38,390 nucleotides of DNA from the NCBI GenBank assembly GCA_029237735.1, contig JAQZBU010000016.1, positions 1 through 38,390 on the forward strand, in the 5' to 3' direction. Source of the DNA: Ramlibacter sp. GTDB taxonomy: Bacteria > Pseudomonadota > Gammaproteobacteria > Burkholderiales > Burkholderiaceae_C. Position 1 is the first letter of the stretch; each line of letters starts with the position of its first letter. Positions 23,217 to 31,438 of this stretch are shown here, piece after piece. The notes beneath the pieces were generated by a model. The model was not told the DNA's origin. It did not search any database and worked only from the letters and a program-made list of their open reading frames with translations. The translations under genes and the position numbers were made by a program.

Positions 23217-24797
23217 ATGAAATTCAACCCCACCTTGCTTTCGGCGGCCATCGCCGCCGCCATCGGCGCAACCAGCCTCGCCGCGGGCGCGGCCACGCTG
23301 CGGGTCGCGAACCAGGGGGACGCGCTGTCGCTGGATCCGCACTCGCTGAACGAGTCGCTCCAGATCACCGTCACCGAAAACGTGTACGAGGCGCTCACGA
23401 CCCGCGACCGCAACTACAAGATCGCGCCCCTGCTCGCGACGGCCTGGAAGCAGACCTCGCCCACGGTGTGGCACTTCGACCTGCGCAAGAACGTCCAATT
23501 CCACGACGGCACGCCGTTCACCGCTGATGACGTCATCTTCAGCTATGAGCGTGCCAAGGGCGACGGTTCCGACTTCAAGAGCTATGTCGGCATCGTCAAG
23601 GAAATCAAGAAGATCAACGACCACTCGATCGACGTCGTGACCAACGCGCCGTTCCCGATCCTGCCCGAGCTGTTCACCCACTTCAACATCATGAGCAAGA
23701 AGTGGTGTGAGACCAACAACGCAACCAAGCCCGTCGATCGCCGCAAGGGCATCGAGAACGCGGCCTCGTTCCGTGCGAACGGCACCGGCCCGTACCGCGT
23801 GCGCGAGCGCCAGCCCAACGTGCGCACGACCTTCGTTCGCAACGGAAACTACTGGGGCAAGCACGAGGGCAACGTGGACGAGGTGATCTTCAACGTGATC
23901 GGCAACGACGCTACGCGCGTCGCGGCGCTGGTGTCCGGCGAGATCGACGTGATGGAGCCGGTGCCGGTGCAGGACGTGGACCGCATCAAGGCGGCGCCCA
24001 ACCTCAAGGTGCTTCAGGGCCCGGAACTGCGCGTCATTTTCCTGGGCATGGACCAGAAGCGCGACGAGCTGCAGTTCTCCAGTGTGAAGGGCAAGAATCC
24101 CTTCAAGGACAAGCGCGTGCGCCAGGCCTTCTACCAGGCCATCGACGTCGAAGGCATCAAGCGCACCGTGATGCGCGGTGCCTCGTCGCCGATCGCCGTG
24201 ATGTTCCCGGCCCAGGTCAACGGCTTCGCGCCCGACCTGGCCAAGCGCCTCCCGTTCGACCCGGAAGCCTCGAAGAAGCTGCTGGCCGAAGCCGGTTATC
24301 CGCAAGGCTTCGAAGTCACGCTGAACTGCCCGAACGACCGCTATGTCAACGACGGCGCGATCTGCCAGGCCGTCGCCGCCAACCTCGCGCGCGTGGGCGT
24401 CAAGATCAAGCTGGAAGTGGAAACCAAGGGCACGTATTTCCCGAAGATCCTGCGCCGCGACACCAGCTTCTACATGCTGGGCTGGACGTCCAGCACGGTG
24501 GACGCCCACAATGTGCTGGCGCCGATCATGTCCTCGCCGGGTGAGGGCGGCCGAGGCCAGTTCAACCTGGGCGCATACAGCAACCCGAAAGTCGATGAGC
24601 TCACCGAGAAGATCGGCTCCGAAACCGACCAGAAAAAGCGCAACGAGATGATCCGCGAGGCCGTCAAGATCCACCAGGACGACATCGGGCACATTCCCCT
24701 GCACCAGCAGTCACTGAACTGGGGTGCGAAGAAGAACATCGAGCTGGTGCAATGGCCGGATAACGGCATGCCCTGGAAGTACATCACGGTCAAGTGA
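23217..24797 (+). CDS. Peptide-type ABC transporter substrate-binding protein
   Basis: The 526-residue protein is a family 5 solute-binding protein (DppA/OppA type). A signal peptide ends around AAGAATLRV. Family landmarks are GDALSLDPHSLNES, PLLATAWKQTSPTVWHFDLR, VQFHDGTPFTADDVIFSYER, FRANGTGPYRV and KRVRQAFYQAIDVEGI. It sits in the periplasm and delivers ligand to the DppB/DppC-like permeases. A GAGGAG ribosome site precedes ATG 23217. Its TGA overlaps the start of the next permease. The ligand could be a peptide or an acylated amino acid given the adjacent amidohydrolase; that is inference. Confidence 0.93.
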   Translation: MKFNPTLLSAAIAAAIGATSLAAGAATLRVANQGDALSLDPHSLNESLQITVTENVYEALTTRDRNYKIAPLLATAWKQTSPTVWHFDLRKNVQFHDGTPFTADDVIFSYERAKGDGSDFKSYVGIVKEIKKINDHSIDVVTNAPFPILPELFTHFNIMSKKWCETNNATKPVDRRKGIENAASFRANGTGPYRVRERQPNVRTTFVRNGNYWGKHEGNVDEVIFNVIGNDATRVAALVSGEIDVMEPVPVQDVDRIKAAPNLKVLQGPELRVIFLGMDQKRDELQFSSVKGKNPFKDKRVRQAFYQAIDVEGIKRTVMRGASSPIAVMFPAQVNGFAPDLAKRLPFDPEASKKLLAEAGYPQGFEVTLNCPNDRYVNDGAICQAVAANLARVGVKIKLEVETKGTYFPKILRRDTSFYMLGWTSSTVDAHNVLAPIMSSPGEGGRGQFNLGAYSNPKVDELTEKIGSETDQKKRNEMIREAVKIHQDDIGHIPLHQQSLNWGAKKNIELVQWPDNGMPWKYITVK

Positions 24798-25729
24798 TGA
24801 CGGGTGGCACGGAAAACTGGTTCCAGAGGGCCTGGCACAGCGACATCGGCTACAGCTTCCGGACGTCGCCGGTCGCGGTAGCCGCCGCGCTGGTGGCGTT
24901 CGTTTGCTTGTTCAGCGCGGTGTTTGCCAACATCGTCGCACCGCACGAGCCCTTCAACCTGGCGACGCTGGAGCTGGGAGACGCCTTCCTTCCACCCGCC
25001 TGGGTGGAAGGTGGCAGCGCCAAATACCTGCTGGGCACGGACGACCAGGGCCGGGACATCCTCTCGGCGCTGATGTACGGCGCGCGCATCTCGCTGCTCG
25101 TGGGCATTGCTTCCGTCGTGCTGTCGGTGCTGATCGGCGTAAGCCTGGGGCTGCTCGCGGGTTTCGTCGGGGGCAAGGTCGATGCGGTCATCATGCGTGT
25201 CTGCGATGTCATTCTGTCGTTCCCCGCGATCCTCGTCGCGCTCCTGATCGCCGGCGTCGGCCGCGCGATGTTTCCCAATGCCAGCGAGATCGTCGTATTT
25301 GGCGTGCTGGTCCTGTCAATCTCCCTCGCGGGCGGTGGCGGCTGGGTCCAGTACGCACGCACGGTGCGCGGCTCGACGCTGGTCGAGCGCAGCCGCGAAT
25401 ACGTGCAGGCTGCGCGGGTGACCGGCGTCGCGCCCCTGCGCATCATGCGCAGCCATGTGCTGCCCAACATACTCGGGCCAGTGATGGTGCTGGCCACGAT
25501 CCAGGTGGCGACGGCGATCATCACAGAGGCAACCCTGTCCTTTCTCGGCGTGGGCGCGCCGCCCAACTCGCCTTCGCTCGGCACGCTGATCCAGGTCGGC
25601 AACAAGTTCCTGTTCTCCGGCAACTGGTGGATCACGGTGTTTCCCGGGATGATGCTGGTGCTGATCGCGCTGTCCGTGAACCTGCTGGGCGACTGGCTGC
25701 GCGACGCCCTCAACCCGAGACTCAGATGA
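24797..25729 (+). CDS. dppC: Peptide-type ABC transporter permease (DppC-like)
   Basis: The 310-residue protein is a DppC/OppC permease: N-terminal helix, the LGTDDQGRDILSALMYGARISL region, then five helices. The EAA loop is EYVQAARVTGVAPLRIMRSH, and the end LSVNLLGDWLRDALNPRLR is typical. I start it at ATG 24797, overlapping the binding-protein TGA by one base (TGATG); a GTG three bases earlier is possible. An ATG of a 14-codon mini-ORF overlaps its stop. Confidence 0.93.
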   Translation: MTGGTENWFQRAWHSDIGYSFRTSPVAVAAALVAFVCLFSAVFANIVAPHEPFNLATLELGDAFLPPAWVEGGSAKYLLGTDDQGRDILSALMYGARISLLVGIASVVLSVLIGVSLGLLAGFVGGKVDAVIMRVCDVILSFPAILVALLIAGVGRAMFPNASEIVVFGVLVLSISLAGGGGWVQYARTVRGSTLVERSREYVQAARVTGVAPLRIMRSHVLPNILGPVMVLATIQVATAIITEATLSFLGVGAPPNSPSLGTLIQVGNKFLFSGNWWITVFPGMMLVLIALSVNLLGDWLRDALNPRLR

Positions 25730-25770
25730 CAGATTGGATGGTCAAAGGTCGCTTCGGGGGGGAGGGATGA
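25726..25770 (+). CDS. 14-codon mini-ORF linking dppC and dppD
   Basis: Its ATG overlaps the dppC stop (ATGA at 25726-25729) and its TGA overlaps the dppD ATG (ATGA at 25767-25770). The peptide would be MTDWMVKGRFGGEG. It could carry ribosomes across the junction, or it may be chance; no conservation can be judged here. Confidence 0.3.
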   Translation: MTDWMVKGRFGGEG

Positions 25771-26744
25771 CTCTGCTCCAGGTCCAGAACCTCATCGTCG
25801 AATTTCCCCATCGCCGCGGCACGCTGCGCGCGCTGGACGACATCAGCTTCGAAATCGCGCCTGGCGAAATCCTGGGCGTGGTGGGCGAGTCCGGCGCCGG
25901 CAAGTCACTCACCGGCGCGTCGATCATCGGCTTGCTCGAGCCGCCCGGCCGCGTCGCGTCCGGACAGATCATGCTGGAGGGTCAGCGCATCGACAACCTG
26001 TCGCATGAGCAGATGCGGCATATCCGCGGGCGCAAGATCGGCGCTATCTTCCAGGACCCGCTCACCTCCCTCAATCCGCTCTACACCGTCGGCCGTCAGC
26101 TCACCGAGACGATCCAGGCACACCTGCCCGTGGACGGGGCCGAGGCGCTCAAGCGCGCCATCGGACTGCTGGAGGACACCGGCATCCCGGCCGCCGCCGA
26201 GCGCATTGACCATTACCCCCACCAATTCTCCGGCGGCATGCGTCAGCGCGTCGTGATAGCGTTGGCCCTGGCGGCAGAGCCCAAGCTGATCGTCGCGGAC
26301 GAGCCAACGACGGCGCTTGACGTATCGATCCAGGCCCAGATCATCCAGTTGCTCAAGCGTGTGTGCAAGGACAGAGGCGCCGCGGTGATGCTGATCACGC
26401 ACGACATGGGCGTCATCGCCGAGACCTGCGATCGAGTTGCCGTGATGTACGCCGGCCGCATCGCGGAGATCGGCCCGGTACACGACGTCATCAACCAGCC
26501 CGCCCATCCGTACAGCATGGGGCTGATGGCCGCGATTCCCGATATCACGGTCGAGCGTGAGCGCCTGCACCAGATCGACGGCGCGATGCCGCGCTTGAAC
26601 GCCATCCCGCCGGGCTGCGCGTACAACCCGCGCTGCCCGCGGGCGTTCGCCCGCTGTACGGTCGAGCGCCCTGACCTGCTCGAGGCTGGCGCCACGCGCG
26701 TGGCTTGCTGGCTGCACGACGCGCATTCGGGAACTGCACCATGA
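25767..26744 (+). CDS. dppD: Peptide ABC transporter ATP-binding protein DppD-like
   Basis: The 325-residue ATPase has Walker A GESGAGKS near 36-43, Q-loop region IFQDPLTSLNP, signature FSGGMRQRV, Walker B LIVADEPTTALD and the H-loop LITHDMG. The oligopeptide-type C-terminal extension is present with its cysteine cluster (PPGCAYNPRCPRAFARC). I start it at ATG 25767; an in-frame TTG at 25734 would add eleven unconserved residues. The G-rich stretch right before the ATG is very close for a ribosome site, so initiation may rely on coupling from upstream. Confidence 0.94.
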   Translation: MTLLQVQNLIVEFPHRRGTLRALDDISFEIAPGEILGVVGESGAGKSLTGASIIGLLEPPGRVASGQIMLEGQRIDNLSHEQMRHIRGRKIGAIFQDPLTSLNPLYTVGRQLTETIQAHLPVDGAEALKRAIGLLEDTGIPAAAERIDHYPHQFSGGMRQRVVIALALAAEPKLIVADEPTTALDVSIQAQIIQLLKRVCKDRGAAVMLITHDMGVIAETCDRVAVMYAGRIAEIGPVHDVINQPAHPYSMGLMAAIPDITVERERLHQIDGAMPRLNAIPPGCAYNPRCPRAFARCTVERPDLLEAGATRVACWLHDAHSGTAP

Positions 26745-26836
26745 GCAACGCCTGTCATGCCGGACTCGATCCGGCATCCATGCTGGCGCGCCAAACACCT
26801 GGATTGCGGGTCGAGCCCGCAATGACAAGCCAATGA
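26741..26836 (+). CDS. 31-codon mini-ORF formed by the REP-like element
   Basis: The ATG overlaps the dppD stop (ATGA) and the TGA overlaps the dppF ATG (ATGA), so an open frame runs exactly from one gene to the next across the repeat. The peptide begins MSNACHAGLDPAS. The most likely explanation is that a repeat inserted near the original dppF start and the surviving frame keeps coupling intact. Confidence 0.3.
   Translation: MSNACHAGLDPASMLARQTPGLRVEPAMTSQ
26753..26827. repeat. REP/BIME-like palindromic element between dppD and dppF
   Basis: The 75-bp element has terminal inverted repeats TGTCAT/ATGACA and two internal hairpins with 8-bp perfect arms: ATGCCGGA-CTCGA-TCCGGCAT (26757-26777) and ATTGCGGG-TCGAG-CCCGCAAT (26803-26823). 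This layout and wording match dispersed palindromic elements found in many proteobacterial genomes. It fills nearly the whole dppD-dppF gap and may stabilise or partly terminate the transcript. Only one copy is in the window. Confidence 0.75.
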
Positions 26837-27825
26837 ATCCCCTTGTCCAGGCGAACGACCTCGCCAAGACCTTCGACGTCTCGGTGCCCTGGCTCAACCG
26901 CGTGATAGAGCGCCGTCCGCGCCAGCTGCTCCACGCGGTGGACGGCGTTAGCTTCGACATCGAGAAGGGACAGACGCTGGCGCTGGTCGGCGAGTCCGGC
27001 TGCGGAAAGAGCACGGTGGCGCGCCTGTTGGTGGGGCTTTACGAGCCGACGCGCGGCGGCCTCACCTTCGACGGGCAGGACGCCCACGCCACGTTCAAGT
27101 CGCCGCAGGGCCGCCAGCTGCGCCGGCGCATCCAGATGATCTTCCAGGATCCGTACGCCAGCTTGAACCCGCGCTGGACGGTGGAAGACATCGTGGGCGA
27201 GCCGCTCAAGGAACACGCCATCATCACCGACGCCGAGCAGCTCGAGAGCAAGGTGGGTGACCTGCTCAAATCGGTGGGCTTGTCGCCGCTCGACATGGTG
27301 AAGTTCCCGCACCAGTTTTCAGGCGGGCAGCGCCAACGCATCTCGATCGCGCGAGCCTTGGCCACCGAGCCCGAGTTCCTGGTGTGCGACGAGCCGACGT
27401 CCGCGCTGGACGTCAGCGTGCAGGCTCAGGTGCTCAACATCATGAAGGACCTGCAGCGCCAGCGCGGGCTCACCTACCTCTTCATCTCGCACAACCTTGC
27501 CGTCGTGCGCCACGTGAGCGACCAGGTCGGCGTGATGTACCTGGGGCGGCTGGTGGAGCTGTCGGGCAAGCACCAGCTGTTCGGCAACCCCCGCCACCCG
27601 TACACGCGCATGCTGCTGGACGCGATCCCCAAGATGCACGACGTGGGCCGCTCGCGCACGCCGGTTCAAGGCGAAGTGCCCAATCCGCTCAACCCCCCGA
27701 CGGGCTGCGCCTTCCACCCGCGCTGCCCCCACGCCAACGAGCGCTGCAAGGCCGAGCGGCCCGCGCTGCTGGAGATCCAGGGCATCCGCATCGCGTGCCA
27801 CGCGGTGGAGGAAGGGCGAATTTAG
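26833..27825 (+). CDS. dppF: Peptide ABC transporter ATP-binding protein DppF-like
   Basis: The 330-residue ATPase has Walker A GESGCGKS near 55-62, Q-loop MIFQDPYASLNP, signature FSGGQRQRISIARAL, Walker B LVCDEPTSALD and the H-loop FISHNLA. The C-terminal extension again has the cysteine pattern (PTGCAFHPRCPHANERC). It works with the DppD-like ATPase as a heterodimer. It begins within a region remodelled by a REP-like element; ATG 26833 lacks a good ribosome site. It ends the operon and converges on hexR, 7 bp apart. Confidence 0.94.
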   Translation: MNPLVQANDLAKTFDVSVPWLNRVIERRPRQLLHAVDGVSFDIEKGQTLALVGESGCGKSTVARLLVGLYEPTRGGLTFDGQDAHATFKSPQGRQLRRRIQMIFQDPYASLNPRWTVEDIVGEPLKEHAIITDAEQLESKVGDLLKSVGLSPLDMVKFPHQFSGGQRQRISIARALATEPEFLVCDEPTSALDVSVQAQVLNIMKDLQRQRGLTYLFISHNLAVVRHVSDQVGVMYLGRLVELSGKHQLFGNPRHPYTRMLLDAIPKMHDVGRSRTPVQGEVPNPLNPPTGCAFHPRCPHANERCKAERPALLEIQGIRIACHAVEEGRI

Positions 27826-27832
27826 TGTGCTG

Positions 27833-28678
27833 TCACGCGTACCGCTTGTTGCGAAGATTGTTCTTCATCTCGCGCAACAGCGGCTGCAGCCGCGGCCCGA
27901 TTCGCAGCGCCACCGCGGTGGCCAGTACGTCGATGATCACCAGGTGCAGCAGCCGCGACACCATCGGGCTGTAGCGGTCGTAGCCTTCGGGGTGGTCGGC
28001 GGCGAGGTGGATGTTGCCGGCCGATGCCAGGGGTGAGCCGGTGGCCGTCATCACGATGGTGGTCGCGCCGTTCTTGCGCGCAATGTCGCACGCGTCCATC
28101 AGATCGCGCGTGCGGCCCGAGTTGGAAATCACGACCACGCAATCGCCGGGCCCGAGCAGCGTAGCGCTCATCACCTGCATGTGGCCGTCGCTGTAGGCGA
28201 TGGTGTTGACGCCCAGGCGAAAGAACTTGTGCTGCGCGTCCTGCGCGACGATGCCGGAGTTACCCACACCGTAGAACTCGATGCGCCGCCCGGTCTTGTA
28301 TGTCGCGGCCAGCGCTTCCACCGCCTTCTCGATGGCGAAGGTCGACGCGTCATTGCGATACTTCAGGAACGCCGCCACGGTGTTGTCGATGACTTTCACC
28401 AGGACGTCGCTGGTCTTGTCGTCCACGTCCACGCTGCGATGGATGAATGGCACGCCCTCGCTCACGCTGCCGGCGAGTTTCAGCTTGAAATCCGACAGCC
28501 CGTCGTAGCCGATGCTGCGGCAGAAACGAACGACCGTGGGCTTGCTCACGTGCGCGCGGTCGGCCAGTTCACTCACGGGCAGGTTGGCGAAGGCCCGCGG
28601 GTCGCTCAGCACGAGTTTGCCGACGCGCTGTTCGGCCGGCGCGAGCGACGGCAGCGAAGCCTTGATGCGGTCTAGCAT
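27833..28678 (-). CDS. hexR: HexR-type RpiR/MurR family regulator
   Basis: The 281-residue protein has an N-terminal RpiR-type helix-turn-helix (about 35-70: SELADRAHVSKPTVVRFCRS) and a C-terminal SIS sugar-phosphate-binding domain (about 120-260: IEFYGVGNSGIVAQDAQHKF; VVVISNSGRTRDL). The wording follows Escherichia coli HexR closely (KFFRLGVNTIAYSDG; YSPMVSRLLHLVIIDVLAT). HexR represses sugar catabolism genes and releases DNA when 2-keto-3-deoxy-6-phosphogluconate binds. It lies downstream of zwf in the same direction and near two candidate operators at 30265-30395, consistent with control of this locus. Confidence 0.88.
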   Translation of the reverse strand: MLDRIKASLPSLAPAEQRVGKLVLSDPRAFANLPVSELADRAHVSKPTVVRFCRSIGYDGLSDFKLKLAGSVSEGVPFIHRSVDVDDKTSDVLVKVIDNTVAAFLKYRNDASTFAIEKAVEALAATYKTGRRIEFYGVGNSGIVAQDAQHKFFRLGVNTIAYSDGHMQVMSATLLGPGDCVVVISNSGRTRDLMDACDIARKNGATTIVMTATGSPLASAGNIHLAADHPEGYDRYSPMVSRLLHLVIIDVLATAVALRIGPRLQPLLREMKNNLRNKRYA

Positions 28679-28694
28679 GGTGTTCCTAGTACTG

Positions 28695-28772
28695 AGCGCC
28701 GCAGGGCCGCCCCAAAGCGCGAACGGCCCCCTTGGGGGGCAGCGACCCACACGTAGAGGGGGAGCGTGGGGG
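28695..28772. repeat. GC-rich intergenic repeat between zwf and hexR
   Basis: The gap contains the perfect inverted repeat GCCCCC-TTG-GGGGGC (28726-28740) flanked by GGGCCGCCCCAAAGCGCG and a G-run segment. Similar sequence, with CCCCC/GGGGG arms next to TTTGGGGCGGCC, is frequent between genes in Comamonadaceae genomes as far as I recall. It lacks a T-run. It may reduce expression of hexR relative to zwf or mark the end of zwf. Confidence 0.45.
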
Positions 28773-30236
<1,464 letters not shown>

Positions 30237-30264
30237 GGTTCGATCAGAATGGGGACAATCGGTA

Positions 30265-30281
30265 ATGTAACTTAGTTTCAT
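30265..30281. promoter_or_regulatory. Candidate HexR operator near zwf
   Basis: TGTAACTTAGTTTCA (30266-30280) sits about 30 bp upstream of the zwf ATG. With its flanks it forms an 8-1-8 palindrome with one mismatch (ATGAAACT-A-AGTTACAT on the minus strand). It agrees with 12 of 15 positions of the HexR consensus TGTARTWWWAYTACA as I remember it. Placement between the divergent zwf and transporter genes suits a repressor. Confidence 0.5.
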
Positions 30282-30376
30282 CCGCATGTCAGAAACCAGC
30301 CGCAAGGTGCGCCGTCGCAAGCCTGAGACTGGTGTTTTCCCCATGCGGGACGGGTGGCGCGCACGATTATGCTCGA

Positions 30377-30395
30377 GTCGTAATCCAGTTACGAC
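30377..30395. promoter_or_regulatory. Second candidate HexR operator, upstream of the ABC importer
   Basis: GTCGTAA-TCCAG-TTACGAC is a perfect 7-5-7 palindrome ending 11 bp before the binding-protein ATG (30407). Its core CGTAATCCAGTTACG lines up with the zwf site: both share GTAA-Y-nnA-GTT-n-C. A repressor here would block the importer-pgi operon. Confidence 0.55.
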
Positions 30396-30406
30396 AGAGG
30401 GTCCCC

Positions 30407-31423
30407 ATGTACAAGAAGCCACTTGCCGCTGCCACGCTGGCCGCGTTGTCCTTCGGCGCTGCCGCGCAGGGCCAGGTGAACATCATTTGCTCGGTGCAGG
30501 CCGAGTGGTGCAACATGATTTCCACCGTTTATGCCCGCACGACAGGCGTCAAGGTCAACGTGTCGATGAAGGGCTCAGGCGAGGCGCTGGCCCAGATCAT
30601 CGCGGAAAAGGAAAATCCCAAGACCGACATCTGGTTCGGCGGCACGGGAGATCCGCACCTGCAGGCGGCCGAGCAGGGCCTCACCATCGAATACAAATCT
30701 CCTTCGCTGCCCCAGCTGCACGAATGGGCGCAGCAGCAGGCCAGGCAATCGAATTACAAGACTGTCGGCATCTACTCCGGCCCGCTGGGCTTCGGCTATA
30801 ACCCCGAGCTGCTCGCCAAGAAAAAGCTGGCCGTGCCCAAGACCTGGGCCGACCTGACGCGCCCCGAATACAAGGGCGACATCCAGGTCGCCAACCCCGC
30901 ATCGAGTGGCACCGCGTACACGATGATCGCGACACTGGTGCAGCTGATGGGCGAAGACAAGGCGTTCGAGTACCTCAAGGGACTGCACAAGAACGTCAGC
31001 GCGTATTCGCGCTCCGGCACCGGCCCGATCAAGGCCGTGGCGCGTGGCGAAACGGCAGTGTCTATCAGTTTTGTCCACGACGGCCCCGGTGAAAAGATGC
31101 AGGGCTTTCCAGTCGAAACGATAACTCCCGCAGACGGCACGGGGGCCGAGATCGGCTCCATGAGCATCATCAAGGGCTCGCGAAACCAGGATGCCGCGAG
31201 GAAGTTCTACGAGTGGGCCCTGACGCCCGCGGCGCAAGAGATGGCGGCAGCCGCCCGCCAATTCCAGGTGCCGAGCAACAAGGCCGCCAAGGTCGATGCG
31301 CGCGTGCCGGATTTCAAGAAGATCAAGTTCATCAATTACGACTACGCGAAGTACGGCGCGAGCGCCGAGCGGCGCCGGCTGATTTCGCGCTGGGAGAAGG
31401 AAGTCAACTCCCTGCCGCGCTGA
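30407..31423 (+). CDS. ABC importer binding protein, AfuA/FbpA-like, likely hexose-phosphate
   Basis: The 338-residue periplasmic protein has a signal peptide (about 1-20, FGAAAQG) and belongs to the family 1 binding proteins related to AfuA and the ferric-binding FbpA. Where FbpA has its iron-ligand Tyr-Tyr pair (after a GE-AA-LINN stretch), this protein reads GETAVSISFVHDG, with H224-D225, and E248 follows in GTGAEIGSM. I recall a His-Asp pair and a Glu in the same spacing in the sugar-phosphate binder AfuA; that match is from memory. A phosphate-loop-like KGSGEAL lies at 55-61. I start it at ATG 30407 after AGAGGG. Neighbours zwf, hexR and pgi support hexose-phosphate as ligand. Confidence 0.75.
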   Translation: MYKKPLAAATLAALSFGAAAQGQVNIICSVQAEWCNMISTVYARTTGVKVNVSMKGSGEALAQIIAEKENPKTDIWFGGTGDPHLQAAEQGLTIEYKSPSLPQLHEWAQQQARQSNYKTVGIYSGPLGFGYNPELLAKKKLAVPKTWADLTRPEYKGDIQVANPASSGTAYTMIATLVQLMGEDKAFEYLKGLHKNVSAYSRSGTGPIKAVARGETAVSISFVHDGPGEKMQGFPVETITPADGTGAEIGSMSIIKGSRNQDAARKFYEWALTPAAQEMAAAARQFQVPSNKAAKVDARVPDFKKIKFINYDYAKYGASAERRRLISRWEKEVNSLPR

Positions 31424-31438
31424 AAAGGCCGCGCGACC

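Noticed and set aside
23199..24704. Long leftward frame antisense to the peptide-binding protein (and similar ones opposite the porin and amidohydrolase).
   Set aside because: Same GC-bias effect; no domain, and the sense genes carry clear family motifs.
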